Part shown: positions 1 to 10,856 of the stretch, one piece after another
Numbering within the stretch: position 1 is the first letter of the stretch
How the letters are laid out: every line of letters begins with the position of its first letter
Position numbers and translations under genes: made by a program
Notes under the pieces: model-generated
Seen by the model: the letters and a program-made list of their open reading frames with translations, nothing else
What the model was told of the DNA's origin: nothing
Databases searched by the model: none
DNA from: Aeromonas rivipollensis
Lineage (GTDB): Bacteria; Pseudomonadota; Gammaproteobacteria; Enterobacterales; Aeromonadaceae
DNA: 64,000 bases
Reading direction: 5' to 3'
NCBI RefSeq assembly: GCF_010974825.1
Contig: NZ_JAAILA010000025.1
Span: 1-64,000, forward strand

Positions 1-345
1 GAGTCGGTGGCGATGGCGTTTAAGAAAGCGCTGAAGCAACGGCGTGGCAGCGGGGAGCTTATCCATCACTCGGACCGCGGCGTGCAGTATTGCTCGGGCC
101 TGTATCAGTCATTGCATGAACGGCACGGGGTACGATGCTCAATGACAGACGGATATGACTGTTACCAGAATGCGTTGGCGGAGCGGGTGAACGGGATATT
201 GAAAGGAGAGTTGTTGCTGCAAAGCCAGCAGGACCTGGCGCAAGCGCGGGAGATGGTGCGCGAGTCGGTGGATATTTACAACGTGGAGCGACCGCATCAT
301 GCCTTGAAATACAGAACCCCCGATGCAGTGCATCGGGGGTTCTGA
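1..345 (+). CDS. IS3-family transposase OrfB, C-terminal part (cut by window start)
   Basis: The frame is open from base 1 to a stop at 343-345, so this is the last ~114 residues of a DDE integrase-type transposase. The rve catalytic core is visible: HHSDRGVQY carries the second Asp, and NALAERVNGILKGE carries the Glu of the DDE triad. The C-terminal VERPHHALKYRTPDAVH is typical of IS3-family OrfB. OrfB is normally ~270-290 aa and made by frameshift with OrfA, so most of the gene and all of OrfA lie outside the window. Function (cut-and-paste/copy-out transposition) is inferred from the family. Whether the full copy is intact cannot be judged. Confidence 0.9.
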   Translation, partial: ESVAMAFKKALKQRRGSGELIHHSDRGVQYCSGLYQSLHERHGVRCSMTDGYDCYQNALAERVNGILKGELLLQSQQDLAQAREMVRESVDIYNVERPHHALKYRTPDAVHRGF

Positions 346-394
346 GTTACGTGAAGCTAGACGAAAATGTGTAAACCTATTTCAGGACTAGACA
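1..394 (+). mobile_element. Right end of an IS3-family insertion sequence
   Basis: The transposase C-terminus is followed by a short non-coding tail. The probable right terminal inverted repeat is at 369-394; read on the minus strand it starts TGTCTAGTCCTGAAATAGG, with the TG...CA ends usual for the IS3 family. The left end is outside the window, so the repeat and the target duplication cannot be confirmed. The element stops 15 bp from the pgi stop codon. Confidence 0.75.
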
Positions 395-409
395 GAAAGA
401 CTTGGAAAA

Positions 410-2131
<1,722 letters not shown>

Positions 2132-2144
2132 CTATACCGGGCCC

Positions 2145-2180
2145 ATTATACCGAGCACATGGTGCGGCCCGTGTAACAGA
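2145..2180 (-). promoter_or_regulatory. Candidate pgi promoter
   Basis: On the minus strand a consensus -10 hexamer TATAAT lies at 2150-2145, about 85 bp upstream of the pgi start. No good -35 is seen at 17 bp, so the call rests on the -10. The rest of the 418-bp gap between pgi and mscS (2060-2477) holds only the hairpin at 2433-2460 and no recognisable gene. Confidence 0.35.
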
Positions 2181-2432
2181 GCTTTACCAATTGTCTGCAT
2201 CGAAGGAGTTTACAACCAAAACGCTGCGATTATGAGTCAGCAGGGGCCATGAGATCTTGCGTTGGCTCATGCTTCGCCGGTCTCGTCAGGTTGAAAGGGG
2301 TTTCAATGTGGCAGGGGGGAGGCGGGGCGCACCAGGTGGCGGAGATGGGGTAAAGCGGCCGCCTTTGAACGGGTGTCGGGCAGGGGCCAGACCGTCCTGG
2401 CGGTGGCTGGCTTTTCCCCTGCCCCGGAAACG

Positions 2433-2460
2433 ACAATGCCAGCCCGGAGGCTGGCATTGT
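2433..2460 (-). terminator. Hairpin downstream of mscS
   Basis: A perfect 12-bp stem (ACAATGCCAGCC / GGCTGGCATTGT) with a CGGA loop, starting 18 bp after the mscS stop. There is no run of T after it on the minus strand (CGTTTCC follows), so it may be a weak terminator or a 3' stabilising hairpin. Confidence 0.55.
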
Positions 2461-2477
2461 GGCCATCATGACTGGAT

Positions 2478-3314
2478 TCAGGCCTGGGTCTTCTGCATGT
2501 GCATGACCATCTGGGGGAAGGGGATCTCGACGCCCTCGGCATCGAAGGCCAGCTTCACCTTCTCGTGGAAGTCGAACCAGACACCCCAGTAATCGCCAGT
2601 CTTGACCCAGGGGCGCACCACTATGTTGACCGAGGAGTCGGCCAGGGCGGCGACGGCGATGACGGCTTCCGGATCTTTCAGGATGCGCGGGTCCTCGTTC
2701 ACCAGTCGCTCCAGGATCTGCTTGGCCTTGCGCAGGTCAGAGCCGTAGCCGATGCCGAAGGTCATGTCGACCCGGCGGGTATCCATGCGCGAGTAGTTGA
2801 CTATGGTGCCGTTGAGGATGGCGGAGTTCGGTACTACCACCATCTTGTTGTCACCGGAGGTGAGGGTGGTGGTGAACAGCTGGACGGACTGCACCACGCC
2901 GTTGGTGCCCGCTACTTCAATAAACTCACCCGCCTTGATGGGGCGGAAGATGATCAGCAGGAAACCGGCGGCGAAGTTGGAGAGGGACCCCTGCAGCGCC
3001 AGGCCTATGGCCAGACCGGCGGCACCTATGATGGCGACGAAGGAGGCTGTCTGCACCCCGACCCGGCCCAGGGCCGCTATCACCACGAACACCAGAATGG
3101 TGTACTTGAGGATGCTGCCTACGAAGTGGGTGACCGTGGCATCCAGCTTGCGGGTCTGCATCACTCTGACCACGCCACCGCTGAGAATATTGGCGGCGAT
3201 GTAACCGACCAGCAGGGTGAGCAGGGCGGCAGCGATGTTGACCGCGTACTCGATGATCAGCCCCTGGTTGTTGACCAGCCAGGTCTGCGCTTCGGTAATG
3301 ATCTCGGGTTCCAT
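2478..3314 (-). CDS. mscS: Small-conductance mechanosensitive channel MscS
   Basis: 278 aa; E. coli MscS is 286. It is an inner-membrane channel that opens under membrane tension to release solutes after osmotic down-shock. Two hydrophobic segments in the first ~90 residues are followed by the pore-lining TM3 at about 95-125 (IIGAAGLAIGLALQGSLSNF), with the Ala/Gly packing pattern of the family. The beta domain (PIKAGEFIEVAGTNGVVQ) and the alpha/beta cytoplasmic cage follow. It has its own 3' hairpin and appears monocistronic. Confidence 0.95.
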   Translation of the reverse strand: MEPEIITEAQTWLVNNQGLIIEYAVNIAAALLTLLVGYIAANILSGGVVRVMQTRKLDATVTHFVGSILKYTILVFVVIAALGRVGVQTASFVAIIGAAGLAIGLALQGSLSNFAAGFLLIIFRPIKAGEFIEVAGTNGVVQSVQLFTTTLTSGDNKMVVVPNSAILNGTIVNYSRMDTRRVDMTFGIGYGSDLRKAKQILERLVNEDPRILKDPEAVIAVAALADSSVNIVVRPWVKTGDYWGVWFDFHEKVKLAFDAEGVEIPFPQMVMHMQKTQA

Positions 3315-3417
3315 AGGATGTCCTGTTGGTATAAAGGTTTATGGCGCATGAATCTAACACCGGAACGCGACAACCTGGGTCGCATCTGGTACTTATTTTG
3401 TGCCATAGCAAGCTGCC

Positions 3418-3449
3418 ACAAAAAACAAGGGAGGCCAAGGCCTCCCTTT
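3418..3449 (-). terminator. Rho-independent terminator beyond the slmA tail repeats
   Basis: Stem AAGGGAGGCC / GGCCTCCCTT with an AA loop. On the minus strand the stem is followed by TTGTTTTTTG, a good U-tract, so it ends transcription coming from slmA and its repeated tails. It would also fold on the plus strand, with only a short T run. Confidence 0.8.
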
Positions 3450-3468
3450 GTACTCGAACCGGTTTGGC

Positions 3469-3804
3469 TCAGCTTTGCAGCAGCTGGCTGCGCATAAACT
3501 GTCATTGATCTTCAAAACCGGCGGTGGGCTTGAGCTTGAACTCGGAACGGACGCCTTGGTCGATCCGTTCCTCTGGCTACTCAGCTTTGCAGCAACTGGC
3601 TGCGCATAAACTGCCATTGATCTTCAAAACCGGCGGTGGGCTTGAGCTTGAACTCGGAGCGGACGTCTTGGTCGATCCGTGCCTCTGGCTACTCAGCTTT
3701 GCAGCAGCTGGCTGCGCATAAACTGCCACTGATCCTCAAACCCGGCGGTGGGCTTGAGCTTGAGCTCGGAACGGACGCCTTGGTCGATCCGTTCCTCTGG
3801 CTAC
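3469..3804 (-). repeat. Three tandem remnant copies of the slmA 3' end (112-bp period)
   Basis: Units begin at 3469, 3581 and 3693, and the genuine slmA end begins at 3805, giving an exact 112-bp period. On the minus strand each unit spells the last part of SlmA, about [16 protein letters not shown] then [10 protein letters not shown] and a TGA stop. The unit at 3469 has Trp changed to TGA inside this stretch. The unit at 3693 has FKLK changed to LKLK. Many other differences between units are synonymous (for example GAA GAT CAA against GAG GAT CAG). 112 is not a multiple of three and the units lie after the slmA stop, so they are not translated as part of SlmA. Confidence 0.93.
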
Positions 3805-4401
3805 TCAGCTTTGCAGCAACTGGCTGCGCATAAACTGCCATTGATCTTCGAACCCGGCGGTGGGCTTGAGTTTGAACTCGGAGCGGACGAACTGGCTGAT
3901 CCGTCCCTCGGCATAGGCCAGCAACAGGTTGGCCAGCATGGTCTCATCGAGCTGGAAGCCCTGGCCTTCCCGCAGCCGCTTCTCCCTCAGTGCCTGCTTG
4001 AGCTGGGTCTCCAGCTTGTCAAACAGGGCGCTGATGCGATCCCGCAGCCGATCGTGCTCACCCAGCAGGGCGTCGCCATTGAGGATGCGGGTGATGCCGG
4101 GATTGCGCTCGGCGAACACCAGCAGCAGCTGCAGTATATGGTGGCAGCGGGCCATGGTGTCCTTCTCTTCGGCCATGATCAGGTTGACCCGTGACAGCAG
4201 GGAATCCTCGATAAAGTCGATCAGCCCCTCGAACATCCGCGCCTTGCTCGGAAAGTGCCGATAGAGGGCCGCCTCGGACACACCCACCTCGGCCGCGAGG
4301 CGCGCCGTGGTGATGCGCTGGCCCGGACTGGTTTCCAGCATGTGGGCGAGTGCCTGCAGGATCTGATCGCGCCGACTCTGTTTCTGGTTACTGCTTGCCA
4401 T
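3805..4401 (-). CDS. slmA: Nucleoid occlusion factor SlmA (TetR family)
   Basis: 198 aa from the ATG at 4401, exactly the length of E. coli SlmA. An upstream in-frame start at 4446 exists, but the ATG at 4401 has a clear AGGGGAA ribosome site and matches the family N-terminus ([15 protein letters not shown]). The HTH is at about 30-55 ([20 protein letters not shown]). SlmA binds chromosomal SBS sites and blocks FtsZ assembly over the nucleoid. It is last in coaBC-dut-slmA, the order known from enterobacteria. Its 3' end is repeated three times downstream. Confidence 0.95.
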   Translation of the reverse strand: MASSNQKQSRRDQILQALAHMLETSPGQRITTARLAAEVGVSEAALYRHFPSKARMFEGLIDFIEDSLLSRVNLIMAEEKDTMARCHHILQLLLVFAERNPGITRILNGDALLGEHDRLRDRISALFDKLETQLKQALREKRLREGQGFQLDETMLANLLLAYAEGRISQFVRSEFKLKPTAGFEDQWQFMRSQLLQS

Positions 4402-4472
4402 GGATTCCCCTAAAAAAAACAATGGCTTGATTCTGTTATTAGACACAGACCCCAGGGGCCTGTGTGGTCTTG

Positions 4473-4931
4473 TTATTGGCGACCAGAAGAACCAAACCCG
4501 CCTTCACCCCGTTCACTCTGATTGAACTCATCGACCAGCTGGAAGCTGGCCTGCACCACGGGCAGGATCACCAGCTGGGCGATGCGCTCCCCTGGCTGCA
4601 TGGTGAAGCTGTCGTTGCCGCGATTCCAGACCGAGACCATCAGCTGGCCCTGGTAGTCGGAATCGATGAGGCCGACCAGGTTGCCGAGCACTATGCCGTG
4701 CTTATGACCCAGGCCGGAGCGGGGCAAGATGGTGGCGCACAGACCCGGATCCTGAATGTGGATGGCGAGCCCGGTCGGCACTAGCGTGGTGTCGCCCGGT
4801 GCCAGCGTGATCGGTGCATCCAGCAGGGCGCGCAGATCCATGCCGGCGGAACCCGGAGTGGCGTAGGCAGGCAGCGGGAAGTCGGTGCCGATGCGGGCAT
4901 CCAGGATTTTCAGTTCAATTTGTGTCGTCAT
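4473..4931 (-). CDS. dut: dUTP diphosphatase
   Basis: 152 aa, the usual length of trimeric dUTPase. It hydrolyses dUTP to dUMP and pyrophosphate, keeping uracil out of DNA and feeding dTMP synthesis. The five family motifs are visible: [10 protein letters not shown] (~26-35), [15 protein letters not shown] (~70-84), GLIDSDYQG (~86-94), [12 protein letters not shown] (~113-124), and the C-terminal glycine-rich [11 protein letters not shown] that closes over the active site. It lies between coaBC and slmA on the same strand. Confidence 0.97.
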   Translation of the reverse strand: MTTQIELKILDARIGTDFPLPAYATPGSAGMDLRALLDAPITLAPGDTTLVPTGLAIHIQDPGLCATILPRSGLGHKHGIVLGNLVGLIDSDYQGQLMVSVWNRGNDSFTMQPGERIAQLVILPVVQASFQLVDEFNQSERGEGGFGSSGRQ

Positions 4932-5052
4932 GAATCGTTTTTCAATTGGATCGCCCGGGAGCGATCGAGTGGTTCAGTGGGTGCCCTTGGGTCGCCCAGC
5001 ATGTTGTCAATGCGATGCCGGTCGCCGTGAGTCCGTCGCCAGTGGCAATGGC

Positions 5053-6255
5053 TCAGGGTCGATAGTGGCGTGCAATCAGGGCAACAAGATGACGAGCCAG
5101 CGTCAGCTTGTCGGCCAGGGGCAGGGCGGCCTGACCCCCTTGCCAGAAGACGGTCAGGGCGTTGTCATCGGCATTGAAGCCTTGACCCGCGCGGGACACG
5201 TCGTTGGCGGCGATCATGTCCAGCCGCTTACGTCGCAGTTTGTCGAGGGCGTATTGTTCCACATCCACGGTTTCGGCGGCAAATCCGACGGTGAAGGGCT
5301 TGTTTGGTAGCGCCCCCACGGCGGCTATGATGTCGGGATTCTTGACCAGGGTCAGCGCCATCTGGTCGTTGTCACCTGTCTTCTTGATCTTCTGGCTGGC
5401 GACCTGGGCCGGGCGATAGTCCGCCACGGCGGCGCAGCCGATGAAGAGATCGCACTCATGAACCCGGCTCATCACCGCCTGATGCATCTGCTCCGCGCTC
5501 TCCACGTCGACCCGCTCAATCCCCTGGGGCGTGGCCAGGGCGACCGGGCCACTCACCAGGGTCACCTCGGCACCCGCCTCGCGGGCGGCGCGGGCGATGG
5601 CGTAACCCATCTTGCCGGAGCTGTGGTTGCTGATGTAGCGCACCGGATCCAGCGCCTCGCGGGTCGGCCCGGCGGTGAGCAGCAGCTTGACCCCCGCCAG
5701 CAGAGGCTCGGCAGTCAGCTGCTGGCAGCAGCGCTCCACCAGTTCGAGGGGATCCAGCATCCGGCCCGGACCCACGTCACCGCAGGCCTGGCTGCCGGAG
5801 TCCGGCCCCCACAGCAGGATGCCGCGGCTGGCCAGGGTATCGAGATTGGCCTGGGTGGCGGCGTTGCGATACATCTGCTGGTTCATGGCCGGGGCCAGCG
5901 CCACGGTTACCGGAGTGGCCAGGCAGAGGGTGGTCAGCAGCTCGTCCGCCATGCCGGCGGCCATGCGCGCCATCAGATTGGCGCTGGCGGGGGCGATCAG
6001 CACCAGATCCGCCCACTTGGCCAGCTCGATGTGGCCCATGCCCGCCTCGGCGGCCGGGTCCAGCAGGCTGTCGGCGACCGGGTGGCCGGAGACGGCCTGC
6101 AGGGTCAGGGGAGTGATGAACTCCTTGGCGGAGCGGGTCATCACCACCCGCACCTCGGCCCCCTGATCTTTCAGGCGACGTACCAGCTCGGCACTCTTGT
6201 AGGCGGCGATCCCGCCACTGACACCCAACAGGATGCGTTTATCGGCCAATCTCAT
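5053..6255 (-). CDS. coaBC: Bifunctional phosphopantothenoylcysteine decarboxylase / phosphopantothenate-cysteine ligase
   Basis: 400 aa, a fused CoaC-CoaB enzyme of coenzyme A synthesis. The N-terminal flavoprotein half has [18 protein letters not shown], the active-site His region [20 protein letters not shown] (~73-92), and the catalytic Cys loop [14 protein letters not shown]. The CoaB half has [20 protein letters not shown] (~195-215) and the KIKK lysine motif. The start at 6255 lies about 150 bp from divergent radC, so the two share an upstream region. Confidence 0.96.
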   Translation of the reverse strand: MRLADKRILLGVSGGIAAYKSAELVRRLKDQGAEVRVVMTRSAKEFITPLTLQAVSGHPVADSLLDPAAEAGMGHIELAKWADLVLIAPASANLMARMAAGMADELLTTLCLATPVTVALAPAMNQQMYRNAATQANLDTLASRGILLWGPDSGSQACGDVGPGRMLDPLELVERCCQQLTAEPLLAGVKLLLTAGPTREALDPVRYISNHSSGKMGYAIARAAREAGAEVTLVSGPVALATPQGIERVDVESAEQMHQAVMSRVHECDLFIGCAAVADYRPAQVASQKIKKTGDNDQMALTLVKNPDIIAAVGALPNKPFTVGFAAETVDVEQYALDKLRRKRLDMIAANDVSRAGQGFNADDNALTVFWQGGQAALPLADKLTLARHLVALIARHYRP

Positions 6256-6402
6256 CTGCTGCTTCTCTTTCGGCTCACTCTGACTGGTCGGCTAAGATAG
6301 CACAGGCGATGGACGACGACAGAGGCTGACATGGGGGAGTTGTGGTCGGGCTCCCGCGATTTTTTGCTATGTTTTCTCTCAATAGCCATGAGGGAGAGAC
6401 AA

Positions 6403-7077
6403 ATGAGCATCAAGGAGTGGCCGGAAGCTGAGCGCCCCCGGGAGAAGCTGTTGCGCCGTGGGGCGGGGGCGCTGTCCGATGCGGAATTGCTGGCGATCTT
6501 CCTGCGCACCGGGGTCAGCGGCCTGAGCGCGGTGGATCTTTCCCGCCAGCTGTTGCAGCAGTTCGGATCCTTGCGGGCGCTGCTTGGGGCCGAGCAGCAG
6601 GCTTTTTGCGGCGCTCATGGGTTGGGGCCGGCCAAATATGCCCAGTTGCAGGCGGTGCTGGAGATGGGCAGACGGCATCTTGCCGAGCAGTTGCAACGGG
6701 GGGAGGCCCTCACGTCTCCCCAGTTGACCCGGGAGTATCTGCAGGCTCAACTGCGGGACAGGCCGCGGGAGGTGTTTGCGCTGTTATTGCTCGATAACCA
6801 GCACAGAGTGATTCAATTTGTTGAACTTTTCTACGGCACCCTGGATTCGGCGAGCGTCTGGCCCAGGGAAATCGTGCAGATCGCGCTCAAACATAATGCA
6901 GCCGCCGTGATTCTGGCGCATAATCACCCGTCCGGCGTAGCCGAGCCCAGTCGGGCCGACCGCCAGATCACGGATCGGATCCTGGCCGCCCTGGCCTTGG
7001 TCGATATCAGAGTGCTGGATCACTTGGTGATCGGTGACGGCATCACGGTTTCTTTCGCAGAGCGTGGTTGGCTATGA
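6403..7077 (+). CDS. radC: RadC/YeeS family JAMM-domain protein
   Basis: 224 aa from the ATG at 6403, preceded by AGGGAGAGACAA; earlier in-frame starts lack a site and the family begins at [17 protein letters not shown]. An N-terminal helix-hairpin-helix region (residues ~15-80) precedes a JAMM metalloprotease-like fold with AHNHPSG...PSRAD (~170-185). RadC was once linked to DNA repair, but its role is unsettled. It is divergent from coaBC and upstream of rpmB, as in many gammaproteobacteria. Confidence 0.92.
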   Translation: MSIKEWPEAERPREKLLRRGAGALSDAELLAIFLRTGVSGLSAVDLSRQLLQQFGSLRALLGAEQQAFCGAHGLGPAKYAQLQAVLEMGRRHLAEQLQRGEALTSPQLTREYLQAQLRDRPREVFALLLLDNQHRVIQFVELFYGTLDSASVWPREIVQIALKHNAAAVILAHNHPSGVAEPSRADRQITDRILAALALVDIRVLDHLVIGDGITVSFAERGWL

Positions 7078-7099
7078 CTGGGCTCTGGCACTGTATTAG

Positions 7100-7128
7100 T
7101 TGATCTTTGATCACGGATGCTGTATAAA
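7100..7128 (+). promoter_or_regulatory. Sigma-70 promoter of rpmBG
   Basis: TTGATC (7100-7105), a 17-bp spacer, and TATAAA (7123-7128), about 85 bp upstream of the rpmB ATG. Spacing is ideal and both hexamers are close to consensus, as expected for a ribosomal-protein operon. Confidence 0.65.
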
Positions 7129-7213
7129 ATGCCGCCTTCTGTTTGCCCCGCAATCGAAGGCCAGCGGGGCAGATATTTGCTCGAGCAATGAAGTAAGATT
7201 TGGAGAGACTGAC

Positions 7214-7450
7214 ATGTCTAGAGTATGCCAAGTAACCGGCAAGCGCCCGGCAGTTGGTAACAACCGTTCGCACGCTAACAACGCTACCAAGCGTCGTTTC
7301 CTGCCGAACCTGCACACTCACCGTTTTTGGGTTGAGAGTGAAAAACGCTTCGTAAGCCTGCGCGTATCCGCAAAAGGCATGCGTATCATCGACAAGCGCG
7401 GCGTTGAAGTGGTTCTGGCTGAACTGCGTGCCAGCGGCGTTAAGGTATAA
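7214..7450 (+). CDS. rpmB: 50S ribosomal protein L28
   Basis: 78 aa, full length. It begins [20 protein letters not shown], a highly conserved L28 start, with ribosome site GGAGAGACTGAC ahead of the ATG at 7214. A longer in-frame reading from 7100 is not supported. L28 is a component of the large subunit. It is co-transcribed with rpmG 11 bp downstream. Confidence 0.98.
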
Positions 7451-7461
7451 GGAATTAGATC

Positions 7462-7629
7462 ATGGCTAAAGGTATTCGCGATAAGATTCGCCTGAACTCC
7501 AGCGCCGGTACTGGTCACTTCTATACCACTACCAAGAACAAGCGCACCATGCCCGAAAAAATGGAGATCAAGAAATTTGATCCCGTTATTCGTCAGCATG
7601 TGATCTACAAGGAAGGCAAAATCAAGTAA
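7462..7629 (+). CDS. rpmG: 50S ribosomal protein L33, cysteine-free form
   Basis: 55 aa, starting [20 protein letters not shown], essentially the enterobacterial RpmG. It has no cysteines, so it is the zinc-independent (C-minus) form of L33. The RpmE encoded at 44603 is in contrast the zinc-binding form. The stop codon sits in the centre of an 18-bp perfect palindrome (7621-7638, ATCAAGTAATTACTTGAT). An intrinsic terminator follows. Confidence 0.97.
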   Translation: MAKGIRDKIRLNSSAGTGHFYTTTKNKRTMPEKMEIKKFDPVIRQHVIYKEGKIK

Positions 7630-7648
7630 TTACTTGATGCTGCATTCC

Positions 7649-7679
7649 CAAAAAACCCGGCTTAGTGCCGGGTTTTTTT
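7649..7679 (+). terminator. Intrinsic terminator of rpmBG
   Basis: AACCCGGC / GCCGGGTT stem with a short TTAGT loop, flanked by A-rich and T-rich runs (TTTTTTTA). A textbook rho-independent terminator 20 bp after rpmG. Confidence 0.95.
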
Positions 7680-7723
7680 ATGGGTGAAATTCAGTACACT
7701 GCCGCTTCAAAGGGAGGCTTGCC

Positions 7724-8179
7724 ATGTTCAAATTGAGCCGCAAAGGCTGGAATAACGTGATCATAGTGGTGGTGCTGATAGTGATCACCCTGCTGCACCG
7801 GCTGGAGCAGGCCCAGCAGGAGAACAGCGCCCAGCGGTCGCGTCCCCTGCTGCCCGAAGCTGCCGTGGTGTTGACCTGGCAGGGGCCGAGCTGGCAGATA
7901 GAGCGGATCGGCCAGGGCTGGCGCAGCGGGCCGGATCTGGGGCTCAGCAGCGCCCAGCTGGCCGCCCGCATCGAAACATGGCAAGGCTGGTTGTTGCCCC
8001 CGGGCGGGGCCGTGCGCGGCACCCCTGTTACCCTCAAGATATGGGTCGCCGGCCAGAGCGATCCGGTTGAAGTGGGGCTCTATCAGGACGACGGCAAGTT
8101 TGCCGCCCTGCTGCCCCCCTCGACCTGGCTCACTCTGAGCCAGGAGCAGTACCGCGACCTGCTGCGTCCCACCCCCTGA
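7724..8179 (+). CDS. Conserved hypothetical single-pass membrane protein
   Basis: 151 aa. A hydrophobic segment at about 11-24 (NNVIIVVVLIVITLLHRL) follows a short basic N-terminus, suggesting a membrane anchor with the rest periplasmic. The remainder (LTWQGPSWQIERIGQGWR...) has no motif I recognise. It sits 27 bp upstream of mutM, so the two are likely co-transcribed. No function is assigned. Confidence 0.75.
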   Translation: MFKLSRKGWNNVIIVVVLIVITLLHRLEQAQQENSAQRSRPLLPEAAVVLTWQGPSWQIERIGQGWRSGPDLGLSSAQLAARIETWQGWLLPPGGAVRGTPVTLKIWVAGQSDPVEVGLYQDDGKFAALLPPSTWLTLSQEQYRDLLRPTP

Positions 8180-8206
8180 ACCCTGCCGTGAGCGAGAGGC
8201 CTGTCT

Positions 8207-9019
8207 ATGCCTGAATTACCGGAAGTCGAAGTCAGCCGCCAGGGGATCTCTCCCTGGCTCACCGGCATCAAGGTGACCCGTGTGGTGGTAAGGGATGGCC
8301 GGCTGCGCTGGCCCGTGCCCGGCGAGATCCAGGAGCTGGTGGATCTCGTCATCCACAGGGTCAGCCGCCGCGCCAAGTACCTGCTGCTGGAGACAGATTT
8401 TGGCACCGCCATCCTGCATCTTGGCATGTCCGGCAGCCTGCGGGTGCTGGACATAGGCACCCCGGCCGAGAAGCACGATCACGTGGATATCGAGCTCGCC
8501 AACGGCAAGCTGCTGCGGCTCAACGATCCGCGCCGTTTCGGCGCCCTGCTGTGGACTCGAGAGCCCGCCGAGGCGCACGCCCTGCTCGCCAAGCTGGGGC
8601 CCGAGCCGCTCACCGACGCCTTCAGCGCCGACTATCTGCGGGCGCGGGCCAAGGGGCGCAGCACCGCCATCAAGCAGTTCCTGATGGACAACCAGGTGGT
8701 GGTCGGGGTGGGCAACATCTACGCCAACGAGGCGCTCTATGCCGCCGGCATTCACCCCAAGCGGGCGGCGGGCAACATCAGTGGCGAGCGGTTGGGGACC
8801 CTGGTGGCCGAGATCAAGCGGGTGCTGGCCGAGGCCATTCGTCAGGGGGGCACCACCCTCAAGGACTTCACCAGTGCCGATGGCAAACCGGGCTATTTCG
8901 TGCAGCAGTTGCAGGTCTATGGCCGGGGCGGCCAGCCCTGTTTCCACTGCCATACCCTGCTGACCGAGGTGAGGATGGGCCAGAGAACCACTGTGTTCTG
9001 CTCCCACTGCCAACGCTGA
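8207..9019 (+). CDS. mutM: Formamidopyrimidine-DNA glycosylase
   Basis: 270 aa, normal length (E. coli 269). It excises 8-oxoguanine and Fapy lesions and cleaves the abasic site. The N-terminal PELPEVE supplies the catalytic Pro (residue 2, after Met removal) and Glu; the conserved Lys lies in the N-terminal beta domain. The helix-two-turn-helix includes [13 protein letters not shown] (~165-178). The C-terminal zinc finger is complete (CFHC ... CSHC, ~244-267). Confidence 0.97.
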   Translation: MPELPEVEVSRQGISPWLTGIKVTRVVVRDGRLRWPVPGEIQELVDLVIHRVSRRAKYLLLETDFGTAILHLGMSGSLRVLDIGTPAEKHDHVDIELANGKLLRLNDPRRFGALLWTREPAEAHALLAKLGPEPLTDAFSADYLRARAKGRSTAIKQFLMDNQVVVGVGNIYANEALYAAGIHPKRAAGNISGERLGTLVAEIKRVLAEAIRQGGTTLKDFTSADGKPGYFVQQLQVYGRGGQPCFHCHTLLTEVRMGQRTTVFCSHCQR

Positions 9020-9133
9020 ATTGCCGTTTTTTGGGCCATATCCGGCCAAGTTGTAAGAGAGTATTGCCAGTCTGTTGATGCCGCTATCGTCCATGACTAC
9101 TATCTCGCCAGTTCAGGCTGCGAGGTAATAAAA

Positions 9134-10075
9134 ATGACAGCAGAATCAATAGACTGGGATCATTTATCCCGGCAGGGGCACTATTGCGCCCAAAAAATGG
9201 CCCGCTTTCTTTATCCCGATGACAGCGCCCGCAAGACCTTCAATCGCGGCAAGTTCGTGCTGCGTAGTCTGCTCTACCGGACGCAGTTGAACCGGGTGTT
9301 CGAGCTGTTCCAGACAGAACCCCTGAGGGCCCTGCCTGCCCACTACCCCGAGCTGCTCGACAAGCCGATGCGACCCTATCGCTTCGCCTGCTCGACCGTG
9401 AACCAGCGAGTCAGGATGGTGGAGGATCACTACCGGCTGCTGCTGGCCCGTTATCCTGACCTGATCGATCCGCTCTATCTGGGGGAGGGGATCGAACTCG
9501 GCCGTTACCCCGAGGGCGGCTGTCGCCTGGTGTTGCGCCACGACGGCACCTTCCGGCGGGAGGCCGAACTGGCTCTCTCCATCGTCAACGAGCAGGGGGA
9601 GCGGCTCTACAGCTGCGCCTTCTCGCTGGCGGGCAGCGAGCACGATCTGGCGCTGGTGATAGGCTCGGTGCAGGGCCCAGAGCCCGGTGTCGCGCAGCCC
9701 CAGGAGCAGGTACGGGCACTGACCAAGGCGGGTCATGGTCTGAGGCCCAAGTCGCTGGTGGTAATGCTGGTGATGGCGCTGGCCGGGGCCATGGGGGCAA
9801 GCCGTGTCTCGGCCGTGCGGATGAAGGCGCACATCTTCCAGGCCAGACGCTACAGCAAGAAGAAAAAAGCCTGCCTGCAGGCGGACTATGACGAGCTGTG
9901 GCAGGAGTTCGGTGCCCAGGATCAGGATGCCAACTTCGTGCGGTTGCAGCCCGTGGTGCGCAAGCCGCTGGAAGAGGTGGCCGCCAAGAAGCGGGCCATG
10001 TACCGGCGTCGCTACGCCTGGCTGGACGAGCTGACGCTCAACTGTCAGCAGGCGCTGAACCGCGCGCCGGACTGA
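9134..10075 (+). CDS. VirK/YbjX family protein (DUF535)
   Basis: 313 aa, the normal length of the VirK/YbjX (DUF535) family. Recognisable stretches are YPEGGCRLVLRHDGTFRRE-like strands, EGERLYSCAFS, VIGSVQGPEPG and HGLRPKSLVVMLV. Family members such as Shigella VirK and Salmonella YbjX affect surface-protein export or envelope-stress resistance, but the biochemical activity is unknown. A hydrophobic stretch near 206-220 could be a buried helix. It ends convergently with coaD at a shared terminator. Confidence 0.85.
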   Translation: MTAESIDWDHLSRQGHYCAQKMARFLYPDDSARKTFNRGKFVLRSLLYRTQLNRVFELFQTEPLRALPAHYPELLDKPMRPYRFACSTVNQRVRMVEDHYRLLLARYPDLIDPLYLGEGIELGRYPEGGCRLVLRHDGTFRREAELALSIVNEQGERLYSCAFSLAGSEHDLALVIGSVQGPEPGVAQPQEQVRALTKAGHGLRPKSLVVMLVMALAGAMGASRVSAVRMKAHIFQARRYSKKKKACLQADYDELWQEFGAQDQDANFVRLQPVVRKPLEEVAAKKRAMYRRRYAWLDELTLNCQQALNRAPD

Positions 10076-10116
10076 CGGCCGGGGCGGGAGACCGGGGCTG
10101 CGCCAGCTGCCCCGAC

Positions 10117-10144
10117 AAACAGGCTACCCGAGGGTAGCCTGTTT
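10117..10144. terminator. Bidirectional terminator between the DUF535 gene and coaD
   Basis: Perfect stem AACAGGCTACCC / GGGTAGCCTGTT with a GA loop, between convergent genes. The T runs are short (GTTTG on plus, GTTTGTCG on minus), so strength is uncertain. Confidence 0.75.
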
Positions 10145-10150
10145 GCGTTG

Positions 10151-10747
<597 letters not shown>

Positions 10748-10819
10748 TCAGAGCCCCTCGGCGTCTTCGCTTGAGAATAGCCCTGCATCAGGCAAGAATA
10801 CCCGCACCGCGCATCAAGC

Positions 10820-10842
10820 CTCCCTGCATTGGTGACAGGGAG
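10820..10842 (+). other. Hairpin immediately upstream of the GT9 start
   Basis: CTCCCTG / CAGGGAG around a nine-base loop, then CAAAGGGA and six T residues before the ATG at 10857. It could mask or expose the AAAGGGA ribosome site, or act as a weak leader terminator. Confidence 0.4.
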
Positions 10843-10856
10843 CAAAGGGATTTTTT

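Noticed and set aside
3524-4194. Three plus-strand frames all starting MGLSL (3524, 3636, 3748)
   Set aside because: They are the reverse complement of the slmA tail units; their sameness only reflects the 112-bp repeat.
4949-4966. Small hairpin GATCGC / GCGATC between coaBC and dut
   Set aside because: Only six base pairs and no T run; common by chance in a GC-rich spacer.
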